In this document: piece by piece, positions 12,379 through 25,825 of the stretch | Position numbering within the stretch: the first letter of the stretch is position 1 | Layout of the letters: each line of letters opens with the position of its first letter | DNA from: Tachypleus tridentatus | Lineage: Eukaryota > Arthropoda > Merostomata > Xiphosura > Limulidae | Assembly (NCBI RefSeq): GCF_004210375.1 | Contig: NC_134827.1 | Coordinates: 102,471,285 to 102,535,284 of the forward strand | Length of the DNA: 64,000 nt | Direction: 5' to 3' | Program-made: the position numbers and the translations under genes | The notes under the pieces: generated by a model | The model's input: only the letters and a program-made list of their open reading frames with translations | Told to the model about the DNA's origin: nothing | Databases searched by the model: none

Positions 12379-12477
12379 AAACAATCAAATAGAATTAGAA
12401 TACCAACAAAACACACACAAACAAATCAAACAATCAAATAGAATTAGAATACCAACAAAACACACACAAACAAATCA
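12379..12477. repeat. 49-bp direct duplication
   Basis: Two back-to-back near-identical copies contain CAATCAAATAGAATTAGAAT and ACCAACAAAACACACAC. The second starts 49 bp after the first (12381 and 12430). Confidence 0.9.
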
Positions 12478-12606
12478 ACATTGAAATCAGAACTAAATGA
12501 GGCACTTAAAGTTATAATGTTTGTTTGTGAGATTTTTTTTGAAGTTGAGTGGAAAGGGGTGGGATAAAGGGGAATAATAAAAAAAGTAAATGAAAAGACA
12601 TCAAAA

Positions 12607-15600
12607 AATAAAGAATACATCTCACCCTGGAACTACATGGAAAATCTTTAATAAAGAATACATCTCACCCTGGAACTACATGAAAAAACTTTAATAAAGA
12701 ATACATCTCACCCTGGAACTACATGGAAAATCTTTAATAAAGAATACATCTCACCCTGGAACTACATGGAAAAACTTTAATAAAGAATACATCTCATCCT
12801 GGAACTACATGGAAAAACTTTAATAAAGACTACATCTCACCCTGGAACTACATGGAAAAACTTTAATAAAGAATACATCTCACCCTGGAACTACATGGAA
12901 AATCTTTAATAAAGAATACATCTCACCCTGGAACTACATGGAAAATCTTTAATAAAGAATACATCTCACCCTGGAACTACATGGAAAATCTTTAATAAAG
13001 AATACATCTCGCCCTGGAACTACATGGAAAAACTTTAATAAAGAATACATCTCACCCTGGAACTACATGGAAAATCTTTAATAAAGAATACATCTCACCC
13101 TGGAACTACATGGAAAATCTTTAATAAAGAATACATCTCACCCTGGAACTACATGGAAAATCTTTAATAAAAATCTTTAATAAAGAATACATCTCACCCT
13201 GGAACTACATGAAAAAACTTTAATAAAGAATACATCTCACCCTGGAACTACATGGAAAATCTTTAATAAAGAATACATCTCACCCTGGAACTACATGGAA
13301 AAAATAAAGAATACATCTTTTTAATAAAGAATACATCTCACCCTGGAACTACATGGAAAATCTTTAATAAAGAATACATCTCACCCTGGAACTACATGGA
13401 AAATCTTTAATAAAGAATACATCTCAACTACATGGAAAAATAAAGAATACATTCAGCCCTGGAATAAAGAATACATCTCTTTAATAAAGGATACCTCACC
13501 CTGGAACTACATGGAAAATCTTTAATAAAGAATACATCTCACCCTGGAACTACATGGAAAATCTTTAATAAAGAATACATCTCACCCTGGAACTACATGG
13601 AAAATCTTTAATAAAGAATACATCTCACCCTGGAACTACATGGAAAACTTTAATAAAGAATACATCTCACCCTGGAACTACATGGAAAATCTTTAATAAA
13701 GAATACATCTCACCCTGGAACTACATGGAAAAACTTTAATAAAGAATACATCTCACCCTGGAACTACATGGAAAATCTTTAATAAAGAATACATCTCACC
13801 CTGGAACTACATGGAAAATCTTTAATAAAGAATACATCTCACCCTGGAACTACATGGAAAATCTTTAATAAAGAATACATCTCACCCTGGAACTACATGG
13901 AAAAACTTTAATAAAGAATACATCTCACCCTGGAACTACATGGAAAAACTTTAATAAAGACTACATCTTGCCCTGGAACTACATGGAAAAACTTTAATAA
14001 AGAATACATCTCACCCTGGAACTACATGGAAAAACTTTAATAAAGAATACATCTCACCCTGGAACTACATGGAAAAACTTTAATAAAGAATACATCTCAC
14101 CCTGGAACTACATGGAAAATCTTTAATAAAGAATACATCTCACCCTGGAACTACATGGAAAATCTTTAATAAAGAATACATCTCACCCTGGAACTACATG
14201 GAAAATCTTTAATAAAGAATACATCTCACCCTGGAACTACATGGAAAAACTTTAATAAAGAATACATCTCACCCTGGAACTACATGGAAAAACTTTAATA
14301 AAGACTACATCTTGCCCTGGAACTACATGGAAAAACTTTAATAAAGAATACATCTCACCCTGGAACTACATGGAAAAACTTTAATAAAGAATACATCTCA
14401 CCCTGGAACTACATGGAAAAACTTTAATAAAGAATACATCTTGCCCTGGAACTACATGGAAAAACTTTAATAAAGAATACATCTCACCCTGGAACTACAT
14501 GGAAAATCTTTAATAAAGAATACATCTCACCCTGGAACTACATGGAAAAACTTTAATAAAGAATACATCTCACCCTGGAACTACATGGAAAAACTTTAAT
14601 AAAGAATACATCTCACCCTGGAACTACATGGAAAAACTTTAATAAAGAATACATCTCACCCTGGAACTACATGGAAAAACTTTAATAAAGAATACATCTC
14701 ACCCTGGAACTACATGGAAAATCTTTAATAAAGAATACATCTCACCCTGGAACTACATGGAAAAACTTTAATAAAGAATACATCTCACCCTGGAACTACA
14801 TGGAAAAACTTTAATAAAGAATACATCTCACCCTGGAACTACATGGAAAAACTTTAATAAAGAATACATCTCACCCTGGAACTACATGGAAAACTTTAAT
14901 AAAGAATACATCTCACCCTGGAACTACATGGAAAAACTTTAATAAAGAATACATCTCACCCTGGAACTACATGGAAAAACTTTAATAAAGAATACATCTC
15001 ACCCTGGAACTACATGGAAAAACTTTAATAAAGAATACATCTCACCCTGGAACTACATGGAAAAACTTTAATAAAGAATACATCTCACCCTGGAACTACA
15101 TGGGAAACATGGAAAAACTTTAATAAAGAATACATCTCACCCTGGAACTACATGGAAAAACTTTAATAAAGAATACATCTCACCCTGGAACTACATGGAA
15201 AAACTTTAATAAAGAATACATCTCACCCTGGAACTACATGGAAAAAACTTTAATAAAGAATACATCTCACCCTGGAACTACATGGAAAACTTTAATAAAG
15301 AATACATCTCACCCTGGAACTACATGGAAAAACTTTAATAAAGAATACATCTCACCCTGGAACTACATGGAAAAACTTTAATAAAGAATACATCTCACCC
15401 TGGAACTACATGGAAAAACTTTAATAAAGAATACATCTCACCCTGGAACTACATGGAAAATCTTTAATAAAGACTACATCTCACCCTGGAACTACATGGA
15501 AAATCTTTAATAAAGAATACATCTCGCCCTGGAACTACATGGAAAATCTTTAATAAAGAATACATCTCGCCCTGGAACTACATGGAAAATCTTTAATAAA

Positions 15601-17533
15601 GAATACATCTCACCCTGGAACTACATGGAAAAACTTTAATAAAGAATACATCTTGCCCTGGAACTACATGGAAAACTTTAATAAAGAATACATCTCGCCC
15701 TGGAACTACATGGAAAAACTTTAATAAAGAATACATCTTGCCCTGGAACTACATGGAAAACTTTAATAAAGAATACATCTCGCCCTGGAACTACATGGAA
15801 AAACTTTAATAAAGAATACATCTCACCCTGGAACTACATGGAAAATCTTTAATAAAGAATACATCTCACCCTGGAACTACATGGAAAAACTTTAATAAAG
15901 AATACATCTCACCCTGGAACTACATGGAAAAACTTTAATAAAGAATACATCTCGCCCTGGAACTACATGGAAAAACTTTAATAAAGAATACATCTCACCC
16001 TGGAATTACATGGAAAATCTTTAATAAAGAATACATCTCACCCTGGAATTACATGGAAAATCTTTAATAAAGAATACATCTTGCCCTGGAATTACATGGA
16101 AAAACTTTAATAAAGACTACATCTCACCCTGGAATTACATGGAAAAACTTTAATAAAGAATACATCTCGCCCTGGAATTACATGGAAAAACTTTAATAAA
16201 GAATACATCTCACCCTGGAATTACATGGAAAAACTTTAATAAAGAATACATCTTGCCCTGGAACTACATGGAAAACTTTAATAAAGAATACATCTCGCCC
16301 TGGAACTACATGGAAAAACTTTAATAAAGAATACATCTTGCCCTGGAACTACATGGAAAACTTTAATAAAGAATACATCTCACCCTGGAACTACATGGAA
16401 AATCTTTAATAAAGAATACATCTCACCCTGGAACTACATGGAAAATCTTTAATAAAGAATACATCTCGCCCTGGAACTACATGGAAAATCTTTAATAAAG
16501 AATACATCTCACCCTGGAACTACATGGAAAAACTTTAATAAAGAATACATCTCACCCTGGAACTACATGGAAAATCTTTAATAAAGAATACATCTCACCC
16601 TGGAACTACATGGAAAATCTTTAATAAAGAATACATCTCGCCCTGGAACTACATGAAAAAACTTTAATAAAGAATACATCTCGCCCTGGAACTACATGGT
16701 AAATCTTTAATAAAGAATACATCTCACCCTGGAACTACATGGAAAATCTTTAATAAAGAATACATCTCACCCTGGAAATACATGGAAAATCTTTAATAAA
16801 GAATACATCTCACCCTGGAACTACATGGAAAATCTTTAACAAAGAATACATCTCGCCCTGGAACTACATGAAAAAACTTTAATAAAGAATACATCTCACC
16901 CTGGAACTACATGGTAAATCTTTAATAAAGAATACATCTCACCCTGGAACTACATGGAAAATCTTTAATAAAGAATACATCTCGCCCTGAAACTACATGG
17001 AAAATCTTTAATAAAGAATACATCTCGCCCTGAAACTACATGGAAAAACTTTAATAAAGAATACATCTCGCCCTGGAACTACATGGAAAATCTTTAATAA
17101 AGAATACATCTCACCCTGGAACTACATGGTAAATCTTTAATAAAGAATACATCTCGCCCTGGAACTACATGGAAAAACTTTAATAAAGAATACATCTTGC
17201 CCTGGAACTACATGGAAAACTTTAATAAAGAATACATCTCACCCTGGAACTACATGGAAAATCTTTAATAAAGAATACATCTCACCCTGGAACTACATGG
17301 AAAACCTTTAATAAAGAATACATCTCGCCCTGGAACTACATGGAAAATCTTTAATAAAGAATACATCTCACCCTGGAACTACATGGAAAAACTTTAATAA
17401 AGAATACATCTCACCCTGGAACTACATGGAAAATCTTTAATAAAGAATACATCTCACCCTGGAACTACATGGAAAAACTTTAATAAAGAATACATCTCAC
17501 CCTGGAACTACATGGAAAATCTTTAATAAAGAA
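12607..17533. repeat. Satellite 2: 43-bp tandem array, about 114 units
   Basis: Unit: GGAACTACATGGAAAATCTT then TAATAAAGAATACATCTCACCCT in two parts. Common variants are AAAAACTTT against AAAATCTTT, CTCACCC against CTCGCCC or CTTGCCC, GAATTACATGG in a consecutive block near 16005-16245, and 42-bp units with one A lost. Variant blocks recur at fixed distances, for example 344 bp (8 units, 13961 to 14305) and 600 bp (14 units less 2 bp, 15651 to 16251). The region near 13300-13500 is scrambled. No frame can stay open because 43 is not divisible by 3. Confidence 0.98.
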
Positions 17534-19874
17534 GACAAAAATGCAGTAGTAATAAAAAGTGGAAACTTAAGGTTCTTGTAACATAAAATCCTGCACGTTG
17601 AACTTAAAAACAAATTAAAATACATAAATTTACAGAACGTGAAAGAACTAACAAATAATTCCCAAGAACTCACAACACACAAAACATTACTAAAATCTAA
17701 TGAACATCACTAACAATACACAAAATGTCCAAAACTTAGTTACACAACACAACGAACAAAAATAATACCCAAACTACAGCTCAGAAACATATATCACAAG
17801 CTTCTTCACTGATGATGACCTAACTAACCCAGATTTGCATGACGCCCCTGCTACTACATGCAATATTTTTATATAACTATGTTCTTAATTGTATATATAA
17901 AGATTTATTTTATTTTTCATTGGAAATGAGATTAATGTGATATAGAGGCTTATTGTATTCCTTAGTTAGCTGTACCCTCTGCCACTGACTACAGTTTCAC
18001 CTATTCAAGGCTCATCAACACAGTTTGGATCAGCAAACCAAAGAAGTACAGTTAGGCCTCTTATAATGATATCATTATATATATTATGTTCTTCATTATT
18101 CTTTGTTTGATAAAAATCTCACAGCACCCCTAACAACTTGCTTGGAAACCACTCTTACATTAACCACACAAATAAAGAAATTACAGGTAATTTATAAACA
18201 TGCCAGATAATAAACACCAAATTGCCAAAAAAATCTGAACTTGTTAAACTTAGTTTGATTAATCCCTAAAAGATGAAAATACAATAACAAAATTTTGGTA
18301 CAAGTTAAATTGACTACCTCAAAATAAAAAAAATGTCCAATATGAAAAAACAAAACAAAAAATAAAAAACAAATGGGACAAAAAACAAATCTGTGGGTCT
18401 ATATATAATTATTAATTTTGTACAGGAAGTAAAAAAACAAATTAAACATAACATCCAAGGAAAAATACATGGTTTAAAAACTCAAAATATGAATTGGAAA
18501 AATAATGTGAAAGGAATGAAATAAACACACGATATAATCACAGGACACAGCAGCAATCATGAGAAGGAAAAACAATACACACAAACAGAAAACAAACAAG
18601 AGTGTGGAGAAATTACAAACTAAAAGTGACAAATCAATATATATATATTGAAAAATAATATGTGACACTGGACTAATAATAGATGGAATATAGATTTTGG
18701 TGAAATTTGTAAAGAAACAAGAGAGATTTTTCTCAACACCAGTAAAAGATAGAATATTAAAAACTATTAACAAACAAATATTAAACTTAGAAGCAACATA
18801 ATCCAAATCGTTAGAAAGCACATGCTACATAGTGGATCGCAGTAAACATTTTTGTAAATTCTGTGACATGGACAAATTCATATTTAAATGAAAACATATG
18901 GCAACAAAAACCAAAACAAGTATCAAAGAAAGATTACTTTACATCTAATATATTATAATACTTATGGATTAAAAATATTCAAACTGTAGAAATAGTTTTA
19001 AACACATAATAATCACATACACAACCACAAAAACAATAACAAACATAGTTAAAAATCACCACAAAAATATAATATAAATTTTTATACAAGTTTTTTTTTC
19101 TTAATAACACCATAGGTTTTGTGAAAAAATAGTGAAAAACAATGGCCTAGAATGCAAGCCAAAACAAAAGCAACAAGCCATAGCATTAAGAAAAAACCAT
19201 CATACAAGAAAAAAATACAAAGACAATAAAAAAAACAAATTCTCAACTTATTTTCTAGTTACATTTATTTCCAAGGGAATATTAGCAAAATATAAAAGTT
19301 AAAACGTCAACAACATGGCATTTGTTGAATCTTGTGCAAGGAGAAACAATGTCACGCAACATGTTTGAAACCCATTTACCCTGGTTTTGTAGTTAGTTTG
19401 TAAAACATGTTAATATTAAGCCTATTCGTTATTATATTTTGTGCAAGTACGAGAACCAGTACAACTTACCCCACGATAAACATTGAACTATATTTAGTTA
19501 CAAAATTGATGCACAAATAAGAAACTTCATAAAATAACATAGTTTACTACAATATACGTACGACTTATAAATTGCAAAAAAGCTTAGAATGATAAAACTG
19601 CATCAAAATATTCCATACTGGGTATGTACTAACCCTAAATTCACCAACGAACTACATATTTTGTATTTAAAATCGTTGCCAAAAAATAAACAAACGATAC
19701 CCTAGTGGAAAGAAATTCAGAGAAAAAGACAGTATCACTTAAGACTTCTACTTAACGCACTGTTTAATATCTTTGTTTTACAACGTCGTAAAGTATAAAT
19801 ATATATATATCATTTGGAATTAAAAAGAAAACGATATATAGTTCATTTTCTATTTCGCAAAGAAGTTCGCGAGG
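17534..19874. other. Strongly A-rich plus-strand stretch, no gene
   Basis: About 2.3 kb in which the plus strand is rich in A and AC and the minus strand in T. The longest minus-strand open frame (18474-18821) is hydrophobic only because of T-rich codons and resembles no protein known to me. No splice-bounded exon was recognised. Confidence 0.45.
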
Positions 19875-19998
19875 AGTCCCCCAGTGGCTCAGCGGTATGT
19901 CTGCGGACTTACAACGTTAAAAACCGTGTTTCGATACCTGTGGTAGGTAGAGCACAGATAGCCCATTGTGTAGCTTCGTGCTTAATTCAGAACAACAA
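19875..19998 (+). repeat. SINE family B copy, near consensus
   Basis: The clearest family B copy: TCCCCCAGTGGCTCAGCGGT head, TTTCGATACCTGTGGTAGG, then AGAGCACAGATAGCCCATTG and TGTAGCTTCGTGCTTAATTC. Confidence 0.93.
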
Positions 19999-20002
19999 TA
20001 AC

Positions 20003-20244
20003 AGCTACGCGAGGGCTATATACGTTAAACATTTTTAATTTAGCAGTGATAGATTGGAGGAAAGACAGCTGGTCAACACCACCCACAGTCAAGTCTTGAG
20101 CTACTCTTTTACCAACGAATACTGTGAGTGACCGTAACTTTATAAAGTCGCTTGGCTGAAAGGGCAAGCATGTTCGGCGACAGTGATTCGAACCCGCGAC
20201 CCACAGATTGCAAGTCACACATCCTAACCACAAGGCCATTACAG
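20003..20244 (-). repeat. SINE family A copy, diverged subtype
   Basis: Inverted copy immediately downstream of a family B copy, so the two lie tail to tail. The head contains CAGATTGCAAGTCACACATC instead of the usual CAGATTACGAGTCGAACGCC, suggesting a separate source tRNA variant or subfamily. Confidence 0.85.
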
Positions 20245-20467
20245 TCTGAAAACAACACATCATTATTTGTCGTTTTTTCATAGTTCGTAGTCCGTACTGA
20301 AAGGATAGTACAAGTTAAAAAAAAGAAAGACCTACATAACCCATGTAATTAAAAAAAAAAAAATACATACAACACTTATTACAACCTATATTTCATCATT
20401 ACGTTTCATCAGGATTAGTACAAAAACTAATAAATTGTTATACATGACCTGGTGAAACATGGCTTTC

Positions 20468-20592
20468 TTTGTCTGTTTGTCGTTAAGAGCATATCTGCAC
20501 TATAGGTTATCTATGCTGTGCCAGTTACGAGTATCGAAACCCACTTTTAGCGGTATGAGCCCTCAAACTTACTAGTGAGCAACTGGGGGTCA
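20468..20592 (-). repeat. SINE family B copy (degenerate)
   Basis: Inverted copy with GTCGTTAAGAGCATATCTGC in the tail and GTATCGAAACCCACTTTTAG at the B-box. Confidence 0.7.
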
Positions 20593-21599
20593 TAACATAG
20601 ATTACAATAAAAATTTATGCTTAAAAAGTTACGATAAAATCTGACAAAAATCATACAGTACACAGATTATTTGCTTTTCTATATAACATCAATAAGCATC
20701 GTCACCTCTGAGGAAGTTGCAAAATTTATGTTGTAACATTGTGTTACCAAGAAAAAAAAACATTTTTGTTTTATTTTTGATATTATAAATTGGAAAGTTT
20801 ATCAGATTTTTAAAAGATTATCACTTCATTCAAGAATACTATACGTATTATAATAGGGTTTCTTTACGTCGACTTAATCTTTTCTTGCTGTTGTGTAGTT
20901 TTGGTGATTTTTAAGGACCTCTGCTGAGTAAATAAATTCACTACCTCAACATAATTTATTTTTAAAATGTTCTCTTGTGATATATATAAGAAAATTTAAA
21001 TATATGTTATCTGACCATTTAGTTATTTTTCTTTCTATATGTTTCCATATAAAAAAGAAGGAAAACAAAAGTTATGAACACTCAAACATGTCATAAAATG
21101 TGCAGTTAAATGAGCAGCCAAGTAAATGCTTTCAAACTAGCCACTAGATGGCGCTATTACAAAACTCTTATACTTGAGAAAAATACGAAACCCTACAACA
21201 AAAGCGCTTTGGAAAAGCAGACTTTTGTCCAGCGGGTACAAATTAGGAAGCTCTCCTGTTATATGGTTTCTGAGTTTTGTTTTTAATTAATTTTTTGTAA
21301 CCCGTGTGTTTTCATAAGATCATGAAGTTCGCTTGAAGAGAGACGGAGTAGACGTCATGGTAATATTGGACTCTTGGCTGATGTCGTACATCGTTTTTTT
21401 TTCTCTCTCTCTGTGTGTAGATATATATATGTAGCAAATACATTAATTCGCTAATTTCGGAACACATTTGTGTTTCTAGCAATCACTGATTATTTAATAA
21501 CACGTTTACGTCTTTAATTAAAGTAACTATTCAAATCAAGTACAGTATTTTGAAATACATTTCAATTATTCATCTACTGCAAAGAGATGTCAAATTTTT
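20593..21599. other. Unannotated AT-rich stretch
   Basis: No gene seen. It holds short microsatellites (TCTCTCTC/GTGTGT near 21402, ATATATAT near 21422). Confidence 0.5.
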
Positions 21600-21722
21600 T
21601 TTTTTTTTTTGTGAACTCGAAGCTACACAACAGATTATCTGATTCGTGCTCACCTTAGGGATAAAACCTCGATTTTTTAACGTTGTGAGTCTTCAAATAT
21701 ATCGCTGAGCCACAGGGAGAGA
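21600..21722 (-). repeat. SINE family B copy (degenerate)
   Basis: Inverted copy reading GAAGCTACACAACAGATTAT ... GGGATAAAACCTCGATTTTT ... ATCGCTGAGCCACAGGGAGA. Confidence 0.7.
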
Positions 21723-22126
21723 GTACGAAAAAAACAAAAGATAAACGAAACGTTGGGTTCAAAAGGGAAAGAAACCTCCGAAACTGCGTCTGGTTGGTCA
21801 TTCCTGTTTTTCTAACACTATATTGAAACAATAAGAAAATTGATCAAGAACCAATGATACGGTGGTCCTAAAAATATTTCAGTCTAACATCTCTATGCTA
21901 CTTCGAAGTTCGTAACACACACACATAAAGAGTATGTGTCTCTTGGAACTTGTTTCAAAGATTTTTTATAATGTTTCACTGTGAATTTATTAATTAAAAG
22001 TAAGTATATTTTAATAGTGCTCAGTTTGATGTGGAACGTACTTTAAAGTGAAATAGTGTAATGCCAAAACAACAAATATATGCCTTCCATTTCTTAAGAT
22101 CTTAATTTTCTCCCAATTCTCCGACA
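21723..22126. other. Unannotated stretch
   Basis: No gene or recognised repeat. Confidence 0.5.
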
Positions 22127-22138
22127 GAGGGCCAGAGA

Positions 22139-22418
22139 TTGCTTGTTTTGAATTTCGCGCAAAGCTACTTGAGGGCTATCTGCACTAGCCGTCCCTAATT
22201 TAGTAGTGTAAGATTAGAGGAAAGGCAGCTAGTCATCACCACCCACCGCCACCGCCAACTCTTGGACTACTCTTTTACCAACGAATAGTGGGATTGATCA
22301 TCACGTTATAACGCCCCCACGGCTGAAAGGGCGAACATGTTTGGTGCGACCAGGATTCGAACCCGCGACCCTCAGATTACGAGTCGAACGCCTTAACACA
22401 CTTGGCCATGCCGGGGCT
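22139..22418 (-). repeat. SINE family A copy, full length with target duplication
   Basis: Complete inverted copy flanked by a perfect 12-bp direct repeat GAGGGCCAGAGA (22127-22138 and 22419-22430). It has a 6-bp duplication in the body (CCGCCACCGCCA). Confidence 0.95.
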
Positions 22419-22639
22419 GAGGGCCAGAGAGGTAATTGGTTTATCTGATATAAACAAATGTATTTGTGTACCAGTGTGGTTGAATTTGTGCAATAATATC
22501 ATTTGTATTATGTGATATAGCTAAATAAAATGCAAAAAAGGAAGTAAATATAGGAAGGTCTAATATCAATCCTCCAAAAACAAAGCCAACAAGACAGTAA
22601 AGATGGCATTTGCTCACCCCTACATAATAGCACAGGCAC

Positions 22640-22776
22640 AGTTGTTGTTTTTTTTGTGTGTGTATGTTTTCTTATTGCAAAGCCACATCGGGCTATCTGC
22701 TGGGCCCACCGAGAGGAATCGAACCCCTGACTTTAGCGTTGTAAATCCGTAGACATACCACTGTACTAGCGGGGGG
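22640..22776 (-). repeat. SINE family B copy
   Basis: Inverted copy: CTTATTGCAAAGCCACATCG, GAGGAATCGAACCCCTGACT, ATCCGTAGACATACCACTGT. Its tail is longer and more T-rich than in the other copies. Confidence 0.8.
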
Positions 22777-22789
22777 ATGTTTGTTTTTG

Positions 22790-23024
22790 AATGTTTGTAA
22801 AGCTTCACGAGGGTTATCTGCGCTAGCCGTCCCTAATTTAGGAGTGTAATACTAGAGGAAAGACAGTCATCACCACTCACCGCCAACAATTGGGCTTCTC
22901 TTTTACCAGCGAATAGTTGAATTGACCGTCACATTACAGTGTCACCGCGGTTGTTTGTTGGGGCAGGGATTCTAACCCGTGACCCTCAGATTGCGAGTTG
23001 AGCGCCCTGCACTAGACACTGTAT
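22790..23024 (-). repeat. SINE family A copy (degenerate)
   Basis: Inverted copy with a disrupted middle (CACCGCGGTTGTTTGTTGGG replaces the usual GGCTGAAAGGGCGAGCATG segment) and a head cut short at GCCCTGCACTA. Confidence 0.85.
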
Positions 23025-23317
23025 TAAAATGTAACAGACAAACACTGGATCGATTCAGTAGTGATTGAATAGTTATATGTATTGCTACATGTTAATTCTT
23101 GTATGTATTATTACGCAGGGATGATGCAAATACCATCCTTACCATCTTGTTTATATTATTTATGAAGGATTGATATTAGCCATCCCTGGATTTACTTCCT
23201 TTTTGAAATTTGTTTTCTTTACTTGTTTACTTTATCTCTTCAGTATAATGTTTTAATATACATAGGAAGGTTGTTTATGCAACCAAGTTCTACACACAAT
23301 GAGCTTCGAATTATAAT

Positions 23318-23589
23318 GGGTCCGACATGGCCAAGCGTGTTAAGACGTGCGACTCGTAATCTGAGGATCGCGGGTTCACATCCCCGTCGCGCCAAACATG
23401 CTCGCCTTTTCAGCCGTGGGGGCGTTTAAATGTGACGGTCAATCCCACTATTTGTTGGTAAGAGAGTAGCCCAAGAGTTGGCGGTGGGTGGTTATGACTA
23501 GCTGCCTCCCCTCTAGTCTTACACTACTAAATTAGGGACGGCTAGCACAGATAGCCCTCGTGTAGCTTTGTGCAAAAAACAAACAAACT
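23318..23589 (+). repeat. SINE family A copy, full length with target duplication
   Basis: Complete sense-orientation copy flanked by the perfect 9-bp repeat AATTATAAT (23309-23317 and 23590-23598). It is one of the best copies for defining the consensus. Confidence 0.95.
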
Positions 23590-23616
23590 AATTATAATAT
23601 TTATTTTTATTCATTA

Positions 23617-23733
23617 TTGTCCATTGTGTAACTTTGTGCTTAATAAAAAAACAGACGAAAACTCGATTCCCGTGGCGGACAAGATGCAAATAGTCTATTG
23701 TGCAGTTTTGCGCTTAAATAAAAAAAAAAAAAC
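23617..23733 (+). repeat. SINE family B tail fragments
   Basis: Two tail-like pieces in a row (TTGTGTAACTTTGTGCTTAA, then CAAATAGTCTATTGTGCAGT TTTGCGCTTAAAT) with one CGATTCCCGTGGCGGAC B-box remnant between them. This is a truncated copy next to a second tail. Confidence 0.6.
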
Positions 23734-24964
23734 ACTGATCACTTGATGGTTATTATTCTTTACGATGAAAACATTATTTGATATAAATACCCATACTGCA
23801 TTGATTAGGGACATATATTTATACAATTACGGTTTTTTGTGGTCATTTCTTCGACGTCGTTTTGTAACAAAAATGTAACGACCAAATTGTGGTTAGACTC
23901 TTGGTTTACGATGTTGAACAGGAAAATTTGGAACTAAAAGAGTGAGGAGAGACTAATTTGACCCTTCGTTCATTACCTCACGGTGGAGCGAAATCTCTTC
24001 TTTTTTTTTAAAGTAAGTATCCATCAGGGCCTCAGATGGTCGAATTCCTGTCCATACAATGTTTTCTTTATTGCTTTAATACAGGTACCATATGTTTAAT
24101 ACGGCTATAAGGTGTCATAATGGACATTTGGGATTAGCTGTGTTAACCAAAACTTTGTTAGGACTCAAGTGCACTCGCTGTAAAAGTTAATGGTAGTAAT
24201 CCGCGTGATTAAAAGAAAGTGACCCTACTTAATCGCTGTTGTCATGGCAACTAGAAAACACGACGTTATTTATATAGTGTAATCACTCTTTGGGTTTAGT
24301 TTGAATTGCCCTTCAACCCACACTTTATCACAAATATATATATGCCATGAGAACTGAACAACGCTGTTCGAAAAAGAAAACCCTTCGGATGAACAACTCC
24401 GAACATTTAGCTTCACTGAGAAGACGTATTTGCTATTGTTCTAACCATTTCAACTTCTGTGCAAGTTGATTTAAGATAATTCGCTAATAAAATAACGCAA
24501 AGCACAATCCTCTCGACGATAACAAAAAGTATTTATTTATTCAACTCACGAGAACTAACAATAAGATTAACATTACAAATAAGGCTAAACAGTCACTTAC
24601 TAACTAATCTCGTTCTCATGTCTCTCGTACTTCGTTAAAACAAACTCAGAATTTTCAGCATTGAACTAAATAAGAGTAACAGACAAACCAACTAACAAGT
24701 TCGCTAACTCAGTAATCAATATACAATGTAGTACACACAGTAAACACTCTATTCTCACCCGATTTGCTCCTTATATCTGACTTGAAGTATTTCTTAAAGT
24801 TTCAAGAAAGTTTTAGTTATTAAGCCTTACGGTTATCATGTGACGTGAAAACGCCATCTAGCCAAAAAAAAAAACACAGACACATCCAAATGCAAAAGCA
24901 CAACATTATTGAACAAAGAGAAAGTTAAACAGCTGGTCTACTGCATGAATTTGAAACGCTGTTG
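23734..24964. other. Unannotated stretch
   Basis: No gene, exon or recognised repeat on either strand. Confidence 0.5.
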
Positions 24965-25083
24965 TCGTTTTTGAATTAAGGACAAAGCTACACAACGGTC
25001 TATCTGTGCTCTGCCCATCACGGGTATCGAACCTGGTTTTTAGCGTTGTAAGTCCGCAGACATACCGCTGAACCACTGGAGGA
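24965..25083 (-). repeat. SINE family B copy, near consensus
   Basis: Inverted copy: GGACAAAGCTACACAACGGT, CATCACGGGTATCGAACCTG, GTCCGCAGACATACCGCTGA. Confidence 0.9.
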
Positions 25084-25173
25084 CAATTTGAAACACATTT
25101 ATTTGTGATAATTAAGCTTTCATAACATTGATCTACGTTGGTTCAAGAACTATGTTTCCCGCTGGTTTACGGA

Positions 25174-25446
25174 TATTTGTTTATTCTGAATTTCACGCAA
25201 AGCTACACGAGGGCTATCTTCGCTAGCCGTCCCTAATTTAGCAGTGTAAGACTAGAGGGAAGGCAGCTAGTAATCACCACCTACCACCAACTCTTGGGCT
25301 ACTCTTTTCCAACAAATAGTGGGATTGACCGTCACATTATAATACCTCTACGGCTGAAAGGGCGAGCATATTTGGTGCAACGAGGATTCGAATCCGCGAC
25401 TCTCGGATTACGATTCGAGTGCCTTAACCACCCGGCCATGCCGGGG
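25174..25446 (-). repeat. SINE family A copy, near full length
   Basis: Inverted copy from TTTATTCTGAATTTCACGCA to CCATGCCGGGGC. No clear target duplication was found. Confidence 0.92.
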
Positions 25447-25825
25447 CAAGAAATTAGAAAGCTTTCCGAACAAAATATTTTACTGATACAATTAATACAT
25501 ATTTGGTTTATAGTTAAGTGTAGCTGTAAAAACGTATGGGTTGCGTTTGAGAAGTGCCAATATTTCTTTACGAAACGCTTTCTTCTTTATTAGCGTGCTC
25601 TATGTTCTGAGTATAACTGATACCATTTGAGGATTTCGCGGGACAATTCGGTGTCGTGTGCAACAGGACTTATACTTTCAGTTCTGCTCTACCAGCCTCA
25701 TCGAACCTTGTTCACGGCTAAAATCTCTCCAAAGAAGTGATATATTATGACGAAATAAATCAGAAAAACAGAACAAACACACTCACACTACAGGCAGCTA
25801 ATATTAAAATGTTTCTCAATGCTTT
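25447..25825. other. Unannotated stretch
   Basis: No gene or recognised repeat. Confidence 0.5.

Noticed and set aside
18474-18821. 115-codon hydrophobic minus-strand frame
   Set aside because: Its composition follows from the T-rich strand. No homologous family, splice sites or conserved motif were recognised.
20665-20770. Another PLE-type ribozyme terminus (CTGAGGAAGTTGCAAAA)
   Set aside because: The core cannot be aligned to CTGANGA-stem-GAAA and no PLE sequence is adjacent.
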